Below are positions 25,818-35,028 of a stretch of DNA of 62,238 bases, piece by piece (within the stretch, counting starts at the first letter, position 1; each line of letters opens with the position of its first letter). The translations under genes were made by a program, and so were the position numbers. The stretch comes from SAR202 cluster bacterium. GTDB taxonomy: Bacteria; Chloroflexota; Dehalococcoidia; Lucifugimonadales; UBA6952. The stretch is from assembly GCA_009392515.1 (NCBI GenBank), contig VFGE01000038.1, positions 1 through 62,238 of the forward strand, in the 5' to 3' direction. The notes beneath the pieces are model-generated. The model made no database searches. It was not told the DNA's origin and worked only from the letters and a program-made list of their open reading frames with translations.

Positions 25818-26762
25818 ATGGCACAAGTATTTGGAAGTGGTTCGTTTACGTATGAACATGTTGAAGGATGGCCTCATATTCCTGCAGAAATAACACTTTT
25901 AGAGTGTCCAGGTGTAGGTATAGATTCTCAAGATAATGTTTTTCTGTTAACAAGAGGTAAAGATCCAATTGTTGTATTTGATAAAGAAGGAAACTTTTTA
26001 AATACTTTTGGCAAAGGTTTATTTAGTGAAAATAGAACTCATGGATTATATGTTGCTCATGACGATACATTACTTGTAGCAGATGATGGTATACACACAA
26101 TACAAAAAATTTCTTCATCAGGAGAAAAAATTATGGAAATAGGAGAAAGAAACAATCCTAAACCAATTTGGAGTGGTGAGCCATTTAATAGGCCTACTTC
26201 TGCAGCAATTAACCCTAGTAATGGTGATATTTATGTTTCCGATGGATATGGTAATTCTAGGATCCATGTATATACAGGCAATGGAGACTATAAATTTTCT
26301 TGGGGAAGCCCTGGAATTGATGCAGGTCAGTTTATGCGGCCACATAATATTGCAGTTGATGAAAAAAGTAATATTTATGTTGTAGATAGAGAAGCACATC
26401 GAGTTCAAATTTTTGATCAGCAAGGGAATTTTTTACGAATGTGGAATAATATACATCGACCAGATTCTATGGTTTTGTGGCAAGATCATATATACATTGG
26501 AGAATTGAATGGTATGGGAGGGTTAGACGATGCTCCTGGAATGGGACATAGAGTCGGGATATATGATCTTGATGGCAATTTAGTATCCCGATTTGGCGAA
26601 GCAGAAGAGGGTGATGGGCCCGGACAGTTTTTTGCACCACATGGAATTGCAGTTGATTCAGAAGGTTCTATATATGTTTCTGAGGTTTCATATACTATAA
26701 GAGGTTCGCGTATGGATCCTCCTCGTGAACTTAGGAGTATTTCAAAATATAAGAGAGTTTAG
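25818..26762 (+). CDS. NHL-repeat beta-propeller protein (PAL-like)
   Basis: 314-residue six-bladed propeller related to peptidyl-alpha-hydroxyglycine alpha-amidating lyase. NHL repeats are visible as GVGIDSQDNVFLL, SAAINPSNGDIYVSDGYGN, RPHNIAVDEKSNIYVVDRE and APHGIAVDSEGSIYVSEV. There is no signal peptide, so it is likely cytosolic. AAAGGGG precedes the ATG. Its place between a CMD protein and a CoA transferase suggests a metabolic rather than scaffold role; SMP-30-like lactonases share the fold. Function is not assigned. Confidence 0.85.
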   Translation: MAQVFGSGSFTYEHVEGWPHIPAEITLLECPGVGIDSQDNVFLLTRGKDPIVVFDKEGNFLNTFGKGLFSENRTHGLYVAHDDTLLVADDGIHTIQKISSSGEKIMEIGERNNPKPIWSGEPFNRPTSAAINPSNGDIYVSDGYGNSRIHVYTGNGDYKFSWGSPGIDAGQFMRPHNIAVDEKSNIYVVDREAHRVQIFDQQGNFLRMWNNIHRPDSMVLWQDHIYIGELNGMGGLDDAPGMGHRVGIYDLDGNLVSRFGEAEEGDGPGQFFAPHGIAVDSEGSIYVSEVSYTIRGSRMDPPRELRSISKYKRV

Positions 26763-26768
26763 GATATT

Positions 26769-27968
26769 ATGTCGTTACCTTTAGCTGATATTAAAGTATT
26801 AGACTTTTGCCAAGTATTTGCTGGGCCAGCAACAACTATGCATTTAGCTGATCAAGGAGCACAAGTCATAAAAATAGAAACACCTGAAGGTGATAATTCT
26901 AGAAATTTTGTTCCATTCCCAAATTCTAATGATTTAAGTAGGGGTTTTGTTGCACTAAATAGGAACAAACGGACTATAGCTTTAGATTTAACAAAACCTG
27001 AAGGACTGGAAATAGCATATAAATTAGTTAAATGGGCTGATATTGTGGTTTGTAATTTAAGACCTAGTGTTCCTGAAAGATTAAAAATTTCGTACGATCA
27101 TCTTAAACTAATAAACTCAAAGATTATATATGCAGGTATTTCTGCTTATGGTGAAAAAGGCCCAGATGCAACGTTGCCTGGGTACGACTTAATAGCTCAG
27201 GCTAAGTCGGGTATTACAACAACTCGAAGGAATGCTGATGGAACACCAATTGGATCTTTTATATACTATGCAGATATGGCAGTTGCTATGTTAGGTGCAT
27301 ATGCAATAATGGTTGCATTGCATGAAAGAAATACTACGGGCGTAGGACAAAAAATCGAGTTAAATTTATTACACAACTATTTAGCTTTGCAAGCAGTTCA
27401 GATGGTTAAAACTGAAAATGACAATCCTACAGACCAAGGTCGAGTTTTAACTGCATTAGCTACATCCTATTTGGCAAGTGATGGGAAATATATTCATGTG
27501 CATTCGGCATCAGGTCGTCAATGGGTTAACTTATGTAAAGCGTTAGATTTAGAACATTTGATAGATGATCCACAATTTGATACTCACCAAAAACGAGGGG
27601 AAAATGCCGAAAGTCTATTTCAAGTTATTGCTGCAGTAATAAACACAAAACCAGCTAAGGAATGGGAATCTATTCTAAAAGAACACAATTCTCCAACTAG
27701 TGTGATACAAGAATGGCAAGAAGTTTGGATTGATGATCAGGTTGTTGCTAATGATATGATTATTTCATACGAGCAGCCAGGAGTTGGTGTAGTCCAATCA
27801 GTAAATACACCATTTAAACTTTCAAACAGCAATATTAATAACCGTGTATATCGGGCAGCACCACATTTTGGTCAGCATAATGAAGAAATACTAATCGAAT
27901 TTGGTTATAGCTCAAATGAAATAGATAGATTTAAATCCCTAGGTGTGATAAAAGATTCTATAGAGTAG
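26769..27968 (+). CDS. CaiB/BaiF family (class III) CoA transferase
   Basis: 399-residue family III CoA transferase that moves CoA between carboxylic acids. It opens with the family pattern LADIKVLDFCQVFAGPATTMHLADQGA, then VIKIETPEGDNSR, LNRNKRTIALDLTKPEG, and the active-site Asp region in FIYYADMAVAMLGAYAIM. It starts 6 nt after the NHL gene. The four-gene run (MDR, CMD, NHL, CaiB) suggests activation and oxidation of a carboxylic acid. It ends 2 nt before the stop of the convergent CapA-like gene. The substrate is unknown. Confidence 0.93.
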   Translation: MSLPLADIKVLDFCQVFAGPATTMHLADQGAQVIKIETPEGDNSRNFVPFPNSNDLSRGFVALNRNKRTIALDLTKPEGLEIAYKLVKWADIVVCNLRPSVPERLKISYDHLKLINSKIIYAGISAYGEKGPDATLPGYDLIAQAKSGITTTRRNADGTPIGSFIYYADMAVAMLGAYAIMVALHERNTTGVGQKIELNLLHNYLALQAVQMVKTENDNPTDQGRVLTALATSYLASDGKYIHVHSASGRQWVNLCKALDLEHLIDDPQFDTHQKRGENAESLFQVIAAVINTKPAKEWESILKEHNSPTSVIQEWQEVWIDDQVVANDMIISYEQPGVGVVQSVNTPFKLSNSNINNRVYRAAPHFGQHNEEILIEFGYSSNEIDRFKSLGVIKDSIE

Positions 27969-27970
27969 TA

Positions 27971-29299
27971 TTAAGAAACTTTAATTTTGCCGACTCCATC
28001 TTCTATAGTAATTTCTGTACCATAAGGCTTGGACATATCTTGAAATCTTTTTAAAACACGTTCATTTACTTCACTTCCTGGTTCTGCTAATACAGGTCTT
28101 CCAGCAATAGATCTAGGCAATCCCATACCTAAATCAATAGGATATAGTGAAATTTCTCTGAGCTTTTTTTCTGTAAATTTACATGTGGCTATAGCACTTT
28201 CCCATCCTTCTACTCTAGAATTCCATCCTCTTTTTTTTCTTTCTTCATGAAAGTCAGAAGGGGTATCGGAATGTCCTAATCCAAATCTTTTCATTACATC
28301 ATATGGTATCCACTGAGGAGTATCATTTTGTAAAATGAAGTCACCCAAACTATAAAAAATAGGCTTGCCATTATATATTTCGATACCACGGTCTCTATGT
28401 GGGCCATGACCTATAAATATATCTGCTCCATTATCAATTAGTCCTTTTGCAAGTGTGCGAGTATGAGAAGATGGAAGTTCTGGAGAATTACTAGCACCAT
28501 GATTGTGAAAACTAAAAATGGTCCAATCTGCCATTTTAGTGGCATCTCTCATCCATTTATAGTTTTCCTCTAAATCTTCTTCTTCTGCAATTGTTTCCAT
28601 TGAGAATTCTTTCCCAACAACAAATGTTGAACCAAATAAATTTATTTGTTGATTTTGTTCAATAACATTAAACAGGCTTTCTCCTAATTTTTTAAGTTCA
28701 TTATATACAGATTCAGTTACCGTAAATTTTGTTTTATGGCGAACTAGATTACAACCAGGTCTGCCAATAGAATAAGGTGATTGTTCACCGGCCATAACTC
28801 CCATAGGAAATGGCCATGGTTCTGCACCAGTTCCTCTAGGTCCCCAGTCAGCCGCTGCCATCAGAGCAATTCTCCCCTTTGGATTATCAAGATAAGCAGG
28901 AGCCCTTGCTTCCGCTAGGTTCATTCCTGTGCCAGCATGAGGCATTCCTGATTCTTCCAAAAACTCTAAATTAGAGATTATCCCTTGGTCACCAAAGTCT
29001 GAAGCATGATTATTTGCCGTAGATACAATATCAATTCCTAACCATCGTAATTCTTCAATACTTTCGGGCGGCGCGGCCATGTAGGTACCTTGCCCACTTC
29101 CTCCACCTGCATAAGTGTTAGGATAATCAGCATAGTCTTGAAATAAACATTCAGCATTTGAAAAACTCACATCAGCATTTAAGATTATTTCTCGTAGCTT
29201 AAGAAAATATTCTTCTCGAAAAACAGAAAGTTTACGAGATATCAGAGATTCTCCTGTCAAGCAAATTTCTATATCTCCGGATTCAGCTTCATAGATCAT
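27971..29299 (-). CDS. CapA-like metallophosphatase-fold protein, copy 1
   Basis: 442-residue protein of the CapA (poly-gamma-glutamate synthesis) family with a calcineurin-like fold. Landmarks are ICLTGESLI, SNAECLF, STANNHASDFG (metal-binding Asn-His), FSFHNHG, and FIGHGPHRDRGIEIYNGKPI followed by YSLGDFI. No signal peptide or membrane anchor is seen, unlike Bacillus CapA, so a cytosolic hydrolase is likely. It is a clear paralogue of the gene at 47392-48741. No CapB or CapC is adjacent, so capsule synthesis is not implied. Confidence 0.85.
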   Translation of the reverse strand: MIYEAESGDIEICLTGESLISRKLSVFREEYFLKLREIILNADVSFSNAECLFQDYADYPNTYAGGGSGQGTYMAAPPESIEELRWLGIDIVSTANNHASDFGDQGIISNLEFLEESGMPHAGTGMNLAEARAPAYLDNPKGRIALMAAADWGPRGTGAEPWPFPMGVMAGEQSPYSIGRPGCNLVRHKTKFTVTESVYNELKKLGESLFNVIEQNQQINLFGSTFVVGKEFSMETIAEEEDLEENYKWMRDATKMADWTIFSFHNHGASNSPELPSSHTRTLAKGLIDNGADIFIGHGPHRDRGIEIYNGKPIFYSLGDFILQNDTPQWIPYDVMKRFGLGHSDTPSDFHEERKKRGWNSRVEGWESAIATCKFTEKKLREISLYPIDLGMGLPRSIAGRPVLAEPGSEVNERVLKRFQDMSKPYGTEITIEDGVGKIKVS

Positions 29300-29397
29300 T
29301 TCTGGCTCCTTATTAAATTTTAGAAATTAGTGTAAGTTATTCAGTTCTATAATAAAATAAATATATAGTAATTAATGAATTAATAGTACATAAAAAT

Positions 29398-30078
29398 ATG
29401 AAAAATACACTTATAAAACTTAATCATGTATCTAAACATTATGAAGAAGGTTCTGATAATCGAGAAATATTAACTGATATTAATGCTGAAATCAAAACAA
29501 CTGAGGTTGTATCATTTATTGGCAAAAGTGGTATAGGTAAATCTACTCTGTTAAATTTAATTAGTGGGATTGATGTTTGCGATTCTGGTGATATCTCTAT
29601 AGACGGAGTGTTTATCAATAAATTATCTGATACTAAAAGAACTTTATTTAGAAGAAAAAATATTGGTTTTGTTTTTCAATTTTTCAATTTGGTTTCAACT
29701 TTAACCATTGAGGAAAATATAGCTCTTCCTCTTAAATTAAATAAGTTTGATCCAGAGACAACAAATCAAACTGTTGATAGATTATTAGAACATGTAGGCC
29801 TATTAGATAGAAAAAAAAGTTTCCCCGACAAACTATCTGGTGGAGAGCAACAACGAATAGCTGTAGCCAGGGCGCTTTCTCATAATCCTAAACTTATTAT
29901 TGCGGACGAACCTACGGGAAATTTAGATACTAACAACAGTTCTATGCTTATGGGGTTATTAGTATCTCTAGCTAAAGAATATGGAACTACAATTATAATC
30001 GCTACTCATAGTGATGAAGTTTTGAAATATTCTGACAGGATTATGTCTATAGAGAGTGGTATTTTAATTGAAAAGTAA
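29398..30078 (+). CDS. ABC transporter ATP-binding protein, LolD type, copy 2
   Basis: 226-residue ATPase with Walker A GKSGIGKST, FVFQFFNLVSTL at the Q-loop, signature LSGGEQQR, Walker B LIIADEPTGNLD and switch His in IATHSDE. The permease begins inside its 3' end with an 11-nt overlap, so translation is coupled. No clear ribosome-binding site precedes the ATG. It forms an operon with the FtsX permease and the AttH-like protein. Confidence 0.93.
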   Translation: MKNTLIKLNHVSKHYEEGSDNREILTDINAEIKTTEVVSFIGKSGIGKSTLLNLISGIDVCDSGDISIDGVFINKLSDTKRTLFRRKNIGFVFQFFNLVSTLTIEENIALPLKLNKFDPETTNQTVDRLLEHVGLLDRKKSFPDKLSGGEQQRIAVARALSHNPKLIIADEPTGNLDTNNSSMLMGLLVSLAKEYGTTIIIATHSDEVLKYSDRIMSIESGILIEK

Positions 30079-32671
30079 ACATATTTTTTCGTTTCCTCCT
30101 TATATTCTATGGATTAATGCCTTTCGATATTATTTTCGTAGTTTTACTCAGAGTATTCTTGCAGTTTTAGGCGTAGCGGTAGGAATAGCCGTTTTTGTAG
30201 CAGTAGACCTCGCTAATGATAGTGCTAAACAGTCATTTAGAAACTCAGCTGTTAGTATTTTTGGCGACACAGAGTTTCAATTAATGGGAAGTACATCTGG
30301 TATATCTGAAAACGTTTATTCAGACGTAGTTAAATCTGCAGAATTACAACCTTTATTAAATATAATCAGACCTATTATCGATAAACAAATTACGTTAACC
30401 GACAGTAATGGAGTAGAAGATAAATATCGATTGTTGGGTATAAATGTGATTAATGAAAATGTATTATCCGGAAATAATAAGTATGGAATAGATTTTTTAA
30501 ATTCTTCACAAACAAGTTTCAATATTTTTGCCGAGAACCAAGTCTTTGTTTCATCAATTCTCGCAAGCAAAAAACAATTGACTATTGCTGATGAATTTTT
30601 AGTTAAAGATAGTAATAATAAAATAAGTATTGTTGGTTTTTTTGAAGGTGATAATTCTTTACAAAGAGAGTTGATGCAAAATGTAATAATTACTGATATT
30701 TCTGTAGCACAAAATATCACCAATAGTAATGGTATTCTTACAAGAATAGATATATCTAGTGTATATGACCAGAATGAAAAAATAGCTTTGGATAAATGGT
30801 TTTCTTTACTGCCTTCAGGAGTCCAGTTAATACCAAGTTATACGTATTCTGAAGCAAGAAAATCCATTACTAAGTCATTTGATACAAATCTACTTGCTCT
30901 AAGTTTACTAGCTTTACTTGTAGGTTTGTATTTAATTTACAACATGATGACATTCTCGATACATAGAAGAAAAAATCTTTTTGGAACTTTAAGGGCAATT
31001 GGAGTTACAAAAAATGAAATATTTTTCTTGGTTCTTGTAGAAGGATTACTTATAGGGCTTATAGGTGCAATTTTTGGAATTATGTTAGGTATATTATTAG
31101 CATATTTTCTTTTAGGGCTTATAAGTTCAACTATAAATTATCAATTTTTTTCAAGTTCACCGAACTCAATAGCTTTAGATATAACTATTATTTATCAAGC
31201 ACTTATCTTGGGAATTTCTGGTTCAATTGTTTCAGTATTGATTCCTGCTTGGAGTGCATCAAGAATTCAGCCCCGTGAACTTATAGATATTTATGGTAAA
31301 TACTCTACATATAATAAGTATCATATGGTTTTGTTTTTCTTAGGGTTACTGCTTTGTTCTATTGGTTATTTAATTACTTTAGCCCCAATAACAAATCTTA
31401 TTATTGGATTTATAGCTATGTTCTTGGTAATTGTTGGCTTATCTTTAACTGTACCAACGACAACTCAAATAGTTCTTTTAATTATTAGCTCAATTTTAGA
31501 GAAAATAGGGAGACCTACTATAGTTACTCTTTCAGTAGAGACAATCAAAAATTCTCTTAACACAATAGCCATCTGTATAGCTGCTTTAAGTGTTAGTATA
31601 GCTATGACAATAGGAATAGGCTGTATGATTCAGTCATTTCGTGCGACAGTTGAAGAGTGGTTAAATCAATCATTGGTAGCTGATATTTATATAGCACCAC
31701 CTACACTAAGTTTTGGACAAGACCCTAAAGGAATTGATGATGAATTTATTAAATATGTTAGTGATATACCTGAAATAGAGTATATTAGCCAATTAGGCTC
31801 TTTCGAAATATTCAAAGATGGATATTTATTAAATTTAATTGTGGTGGATTCTGCTGAAAAGATTTTTGATGAAGTTATCCAATTAAAAGAAGGTGAAAAA
31901 ATAGATATTTGGAACGACTTTGTACAAACAGATTCAATATTGATTTCGGAACCTCTTGCTTTTCAGAAGAATATTCAAATAAACGATACTTTTGACATAC
32001 TGACTGATAGTGGTTTGAAAAGTTTTACCGTAAGAGGCATATATTATGACTACAGTTCTACTTCAGGAATTGCAATGGTTAGTAAACAGGTTTATGACAA
32101 TTATTGGAATAATTCAAAAGTTACTTCTTTGGCACTTTATTTAAATGATTCACAAAACTCAGAGGTAGTATTTAACAAACTTTTAGATAAATTTGATACT
32201 GACTGGGATTTACAAATCATCTCGAGTAAAAAATTAAATAATGCTTCCATGGAAATTTTCGATAAAACTTTTGAAATAACTTTTGTATTGCGATCAATTA
32301 GCCTCATAGTTGCATTTATAGGGATATTAGGTGCTATAAGTGCCATTATTTTGAGTAGAGCCAGAGAATTTTCTATACTCAAATCTATTGGATTTACAAA
32401 TAATCAATTAAGAACAATCATAGGTAACCAAACATTCATTATAGGGGTAATTTCAGGACTGATTTCCATACCATTAGGAATAATAATTACAAACCTTCTT
32501 ATTCAAATAATTAATAAACAATCTTTTGGTTGGTCAATCCCCATGCAACTTTTACCTTCAGTATTTGTAGAAGGGATAATGGTAGCTATTTTATCGTCTG
32601 TATTAGCAAGTATTTATCCTAGTATAAAAATTAGTCGCAATAATATCCGTAAAGCACTGATGGGGGAATAA
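30068..32671 (+). CDS. FtsX-type ABC permease, copy 2
   Basis: 867-residue double-FtsX permease starting at TTG within the ATPase gene. Order: membrane segment (about 25-45), MacB-like extracytoplasmic domain (about 50-275), FtsX triplet (about 280-410), a pair of membrane segments (about 420-480), a further segment (about 500-520), second extracytoplasmic domain (about 525-740), and a final triplet. It is shorter than the copy at 12451-16029 and lacks the long insert of extra hydrophobic segments. With the downstream AttH-like gene it matches the arrangement of att-type export systems. Confidence 0.9.
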   Translation: MKSKHIFSFPPYILWINAFRYYFRSFTQSILAVLGVAVGIAVFVAVDLANDSAKQSFRNSAVSIFGDTEFQLMGSTSGISENVYSDVVKSAELQPLLNIIRPIIDKQITLTDSNGVEDKYRLLGINVINENVLSGNNKYGIDFLNSSQTSFNIFAENQVFVSSILASKKQLTIADEFLVKDSNNKISIVGFFEGDNSLQRELMQNVIITDISVAQNITNSNGILTRIDISSVYDQNEKIALDKWFSLLPSGVQLIPSYTYSEARKSITKSFDTNLLALSLLALLVGLYLIYNMMTFSIHRRKNLFGTLRAIGVTKNEIFFLVLVEGLLIGLIGAIFGIMLGILLAYFLLGLISSTINYQFFSSSPNSIALDITIIYQALILGISGSIVSVLIPAWSASRIQPRELIDIYGKYSTYNKYHMVLFFLGLLLCSIGYLITLAPITNLIIGFIAMFLVIVGLSLTVPTTTQIVLLIISSILEKIGRPTIVTLSVETIKNSLNTIAICIAALSVSIAMTIGIGCMIQSFRATVEEWLNQSLVADIYIAPPTLSFGQDPKGIDDEFIKYVSDIPEIEYISQLGSFEIFKDGYLLNLIVVDSAEKIFDEVIQLKEGEKIDIWNDFVQTDSILISEPLAFQKNIQINDTFDILTDSGLKSFTVRGIYYDYSSTSGIAMVSKQVYDNYWNNSKVTSLALYLNDSQNSEVVFNKLLDKFDTDWDLQIISSKKLNNASMEIFDKTFEITFVLRSISLIVAFIGILGAISAIILSRAREFSILKSIGFTNNQLRTIIGNQTFIIGVISGLISIPLGIIITNLLIQIINKQSFGWSIPMQLLPSVFVEGIMVAILSSVLASIYPSIKISRNNIRKALMGE

Positions 32672-32675
32672 AATT

Positions 32676-33818
32676 TTGAAGAAGTTTTTAAAATACTCTT
32701 TGATGATTGTCATTAGTTTTACTATTGTAATAATGGTTTACTTTTCTGTTATTGCAACTGATAAACCCAAAACAATTGAGTCATCAAATCTATCCTTATT
32801 AAATCTTCTTAGTGATAATTCCAGTATCTCTGCAGGTGAAATTCCCGAACCAAATAAAGAGATTTTGTTTCCTCAAGATCATTACGATCATCCAAGCTTT
32901 AGAAATGAATGGTGGTACTTTACAGGGAATCTTAAAGATATAAATCAACAAGAATTTGGATATCAGTTCACAATATTTCGATTTGATAATAATGAAGGTG
33001 ATTCTATTTCCTCATGGGCAGCTTCTGATATATATTTAGGTCATTTAGCGATTTCAGATATTAATAATTCAGAGTATTTACACAAAGAAATATTTTTTCG
33101 AAAAAGTGATTTAGGGCTTGCTGGATCTGATATAGATAACAATAAAATATGGATTAGTAATTGGACAATAGAATTTGACGGTAATGATGTTCATTTATAT
33201 GCAAGACAAGATGAAATAGTATTAGATTTAATATTGAAAAGCAACACTACTCCTATTTTTCATGGCAACAAAGGTTATAGTAAAAAAGGAGCTGAGAGAT
33301 CTAACGCTTCTTATTATTATTCAGTTACTGATTATGAAACAACAGGTGAAATTGTTATCGACAAAAGTGCTTTTGAAGTGACTGGGAATTCATGGTATGA
33401 CCATGAATGGAGCTCTGGTGTGTTACCAAAAAATGTAATTGGCTGGGATTGGTTTTCAATAACCTTTAGTGATAGTTCACAATTAATGATGTATCAACTA
33501 AGAAATAAAGAAGGTTTACCTACAGATTTTAGTGCTGGAACATTTATTGATAAAATTAATAAAGTTACAAGCTTAAAAGAAAATCAGTTCAAATTGAATC
33601 CTATAAAATACTGGGAAAGCGAAGCTACAAAAATTGATTATCCTTTAGAATGGGAAATTGAGATTGCAGAATTAGATATATATATACGAATTATCCCTAA
33701 AATTAATAAACAAGAGTTTAATAGTACAATTACATATTGGGAAGGAGCTATTGATATTGTAAATAAAAGTAATGATCTGATAGGAGAAGGATATATGGAA
33801 TTGACTGGATATAACTAA
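32676..33818 (+). CDS. AttH/CrtC-like lipocalin-fold protein
   Basis: 380-residue exported or membrane-anchored protein. A TTG start is followed by a basic patch and a hydrophobic segment (about 8-27). The domain has the AttH/CrtC hallmarks DHYDHPSFRNEWWYFTGNL and WYDHEWSSG followed by GWDWFSI. CrtC is a carotenoid 1,2-hydratase, while AttH of Agrobacterium lies in an operon with ABC-FtsX genes, as here. That operon context favours an AttH-like role in handling a lipidic cargo. It starts 4 nt after the permease. Confidence 0.85.
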   Translation: MKKFLKYSLMIVISFTIVIMVYFSVIATDKPKTIESSNLSLLNLLSDNSSISAGEIPEPNKEILFPQDHYDHPSFRNEWWYFTGNLKDINQQEFGYQFTIFRFDNNEGDSISSWAASDIYLGHLAISDINNSEYLHKEIFFRKSDLGLAGSDIDNNKIWISNWTIEFDGNDVHLYARQDEIVLDLILKSNTTPIFHGNKGYSKKGAERSNASYYYSVTDYETTGEIVIDKSAFEVTGNSWYDHEWSSGVLPKNVIGWDWFSITFSDSSQLMMYQLRNKEGLPTDFSAGTFIDKINKVTSLKENQFKLNPIKYWESEATKIDYPLEWEIEIAELDIYIRIIPKINKQEFNSTITYWEGAIDIVNKSNDLIGEGYMELTGYN

Positions 33819-33830
33819 GATCTAAATGTA

Positions 33831-33859
33831 TTGAAGAGATATTTATTATTTAATATACT
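33831..33859 (+). promoter_or_regulatory. Promoter of the cobalamin uptake operon
   Basis: TTGAAG (33831-33836) and TATACT (33854-33859) are separated by 17 nt and match the sigma-70 consensus well. Transcription would start near 33866, just before the riboswitch aptamer. Confidence 0.65.
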
Positions 33860-33881
33860 AACTTGTAGAAAAATTAATATC

Positions 33882-34034
33882 AATATAGGTGCTGTTTCTA
33901 CAGAGAATAGGGAACCTGGTGAAAATCCAGGACGGTAGCGCCGCTGTAAACTGAGAAAAGAAATAAATAGACATTGATGTATATCGAGAAGTCTATTTTG
34001 TAACATTCAGTAAGTCAGAAGACCTGCCTATATT
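33882..34034 (+). ncRNA. Cobalamin (B12) riboswitch aptamer
   Basis: P1 is a perfect 8-bp stem, AATATAGG (33882-33889) with CCTATATT (34027-34034). Inside are the conserved GGGAACCTGGTGAAAATCC core, GACGGTAGCGCCGCTGTAA, a variable stem closed by AATAGAC/GTCTATT, and the B12 box AGACCTGCC (34020-34028). It sits directly upstream of a terminator and a BtuFCD-type operon, so B12 binding is expected to lower importer expression. Confidence 0.96.
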
Positions 34035-34087
34035 AAGTCAGCGACTCTCTTCGCTTAAAGAGGCAGCTTATTTAATTAAAATAAATA

Positions 34088-34123
34088 AAAAGGTCTTACG
34101 TAGAAGTCGTGAGACCTTTTTTT
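34088..34123 (+). terminator. Riboswitch expression-platform terminator
   Basis: A 13-bp stem, AAAAGGTCTTACG (34088-34100) with CGTGAGACCTTTT (34108-34120), has a 7-nt loop and runs into a T-tract. AAGACCT in the aptamer's B12 box (34019-34025) can pair with AGGTCTT (34091-34097), giving a ready antiterminator when B12 is absent. Confidence 0.9.
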
Positions 34124-34152
34124 ATTTGACTTTATAAGGAGAAAAGTACGAA

Positions 34153-35025
34153 ATGAAAACCCGTTTCACTTTTATGATAACTATGATGTTTTTTCTCTTA
34201 TCGTGCTCATTGATGGAAGATTCAAATGAAGTGCAAACTGTGAATTTTAATATTCAAGATAGTAATGGACAGACAATTGCATTTGAAAGCCATCCAGAAA
34301 AGATGGTGGTCTACGATGCAGCAGCTGTAGAGATATTACTTGCAATGGGTGAAGAAAATAAAATTATTGGAACTCATGAATTTGTTGAATTACCTGAAAA
34401 CAGTTCTCCAATACGAAGAGTTGGCGATGCTTTCAATGTTAATTATGAAAAAGTAGTTGAATTAGATCCTGATTTATTTTTTGTATTTTATGACACTTTT
34501 ACAAAAGAGTTAGAAGATTTAGGAGTCAAAGTATTATATTTAAATTCATTGGATAGCGATTTGGAAGATATTCGGGCACATATAAAAATTTGGGGACTTA
34601 TAACTGGAAATGATGAAGGCGTTGAAGAACTTATAGAAACTTTTGACAATAAACTTAATGCGGTAACAGATACTATTCCTACTGCATCGACAAAACCCAC
34701 TGTTTATTATCATACTTTTGATTATTGGACACCTGGAGGAGATACTTTAATTGGAAATATTTTTGAGTTACTTAACACTGACATGGTTTCACAAAATCTA
34801 TCTGGGTATACTCAAATAAGTCTTGAAGAGTTAGTTGCAAAAGATCCTGAATACATTTTTACTGACGCGTGGGGCATAGATCAAATTAAATCCGAACAAG
34901 CATTACAATCTGTCTCTGCTATAAAAAATAATCATGTGTATGTATTGAAAAACGGTTCGTTAAGTATAGCCAGTCATAATATAGTTCTTGCTATAGAGGA
35001 AATTAGTAGCATAATTTACGAATAG
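34153..35025 (+). CDS. btuF: Cobalamin-type ABC importer substrate-binding lipoprotein
   Basis: 290-residue lipoprotein with a signal peptide and lipobox LLSC (lipidated Cys18). The class III binding-protein fold covers residues about 35-288, with AAAVEILLAMGEENKIIGTHEF and VGDAFNVNYEKVVELDPDL near the N-lobe. It captures substrate outside the membrane for the BtuCD-type transporter. The class also serves iron-siderophores and haem; the B12 riboswitch upstream points to cobalamin or a precursor. The start ATG has AAGGAG 13 nt upstream. Confidence 0.87.
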   Translation: MKTRFTFMITMMFFLLSCSLMEDSNEVQTVNFNIQDSNGQTIAFESHPEKMVVYDAAAVEILLAMGEENKIIGTHEFVELPENSSPIRRVGDAFNVNYEKVVELDPDLFFVFYDTFTKELEDLGVKVLYLNSLDSDLEDIRAHIKIWGLITGNDEGVEELIETFDNKLNAVTDTIPTASTKPTVYYHTFDYWTPGGDTLIGNIFELLNTDMVSQNLSGYTQISLEELVAKDPEYIFTDAWGIDQIKSEQALQSVSAIKNNHVYVLKNGSLSIASHNIVLAIEEISSIIYE

Positions 35026-35028
35026 GGC

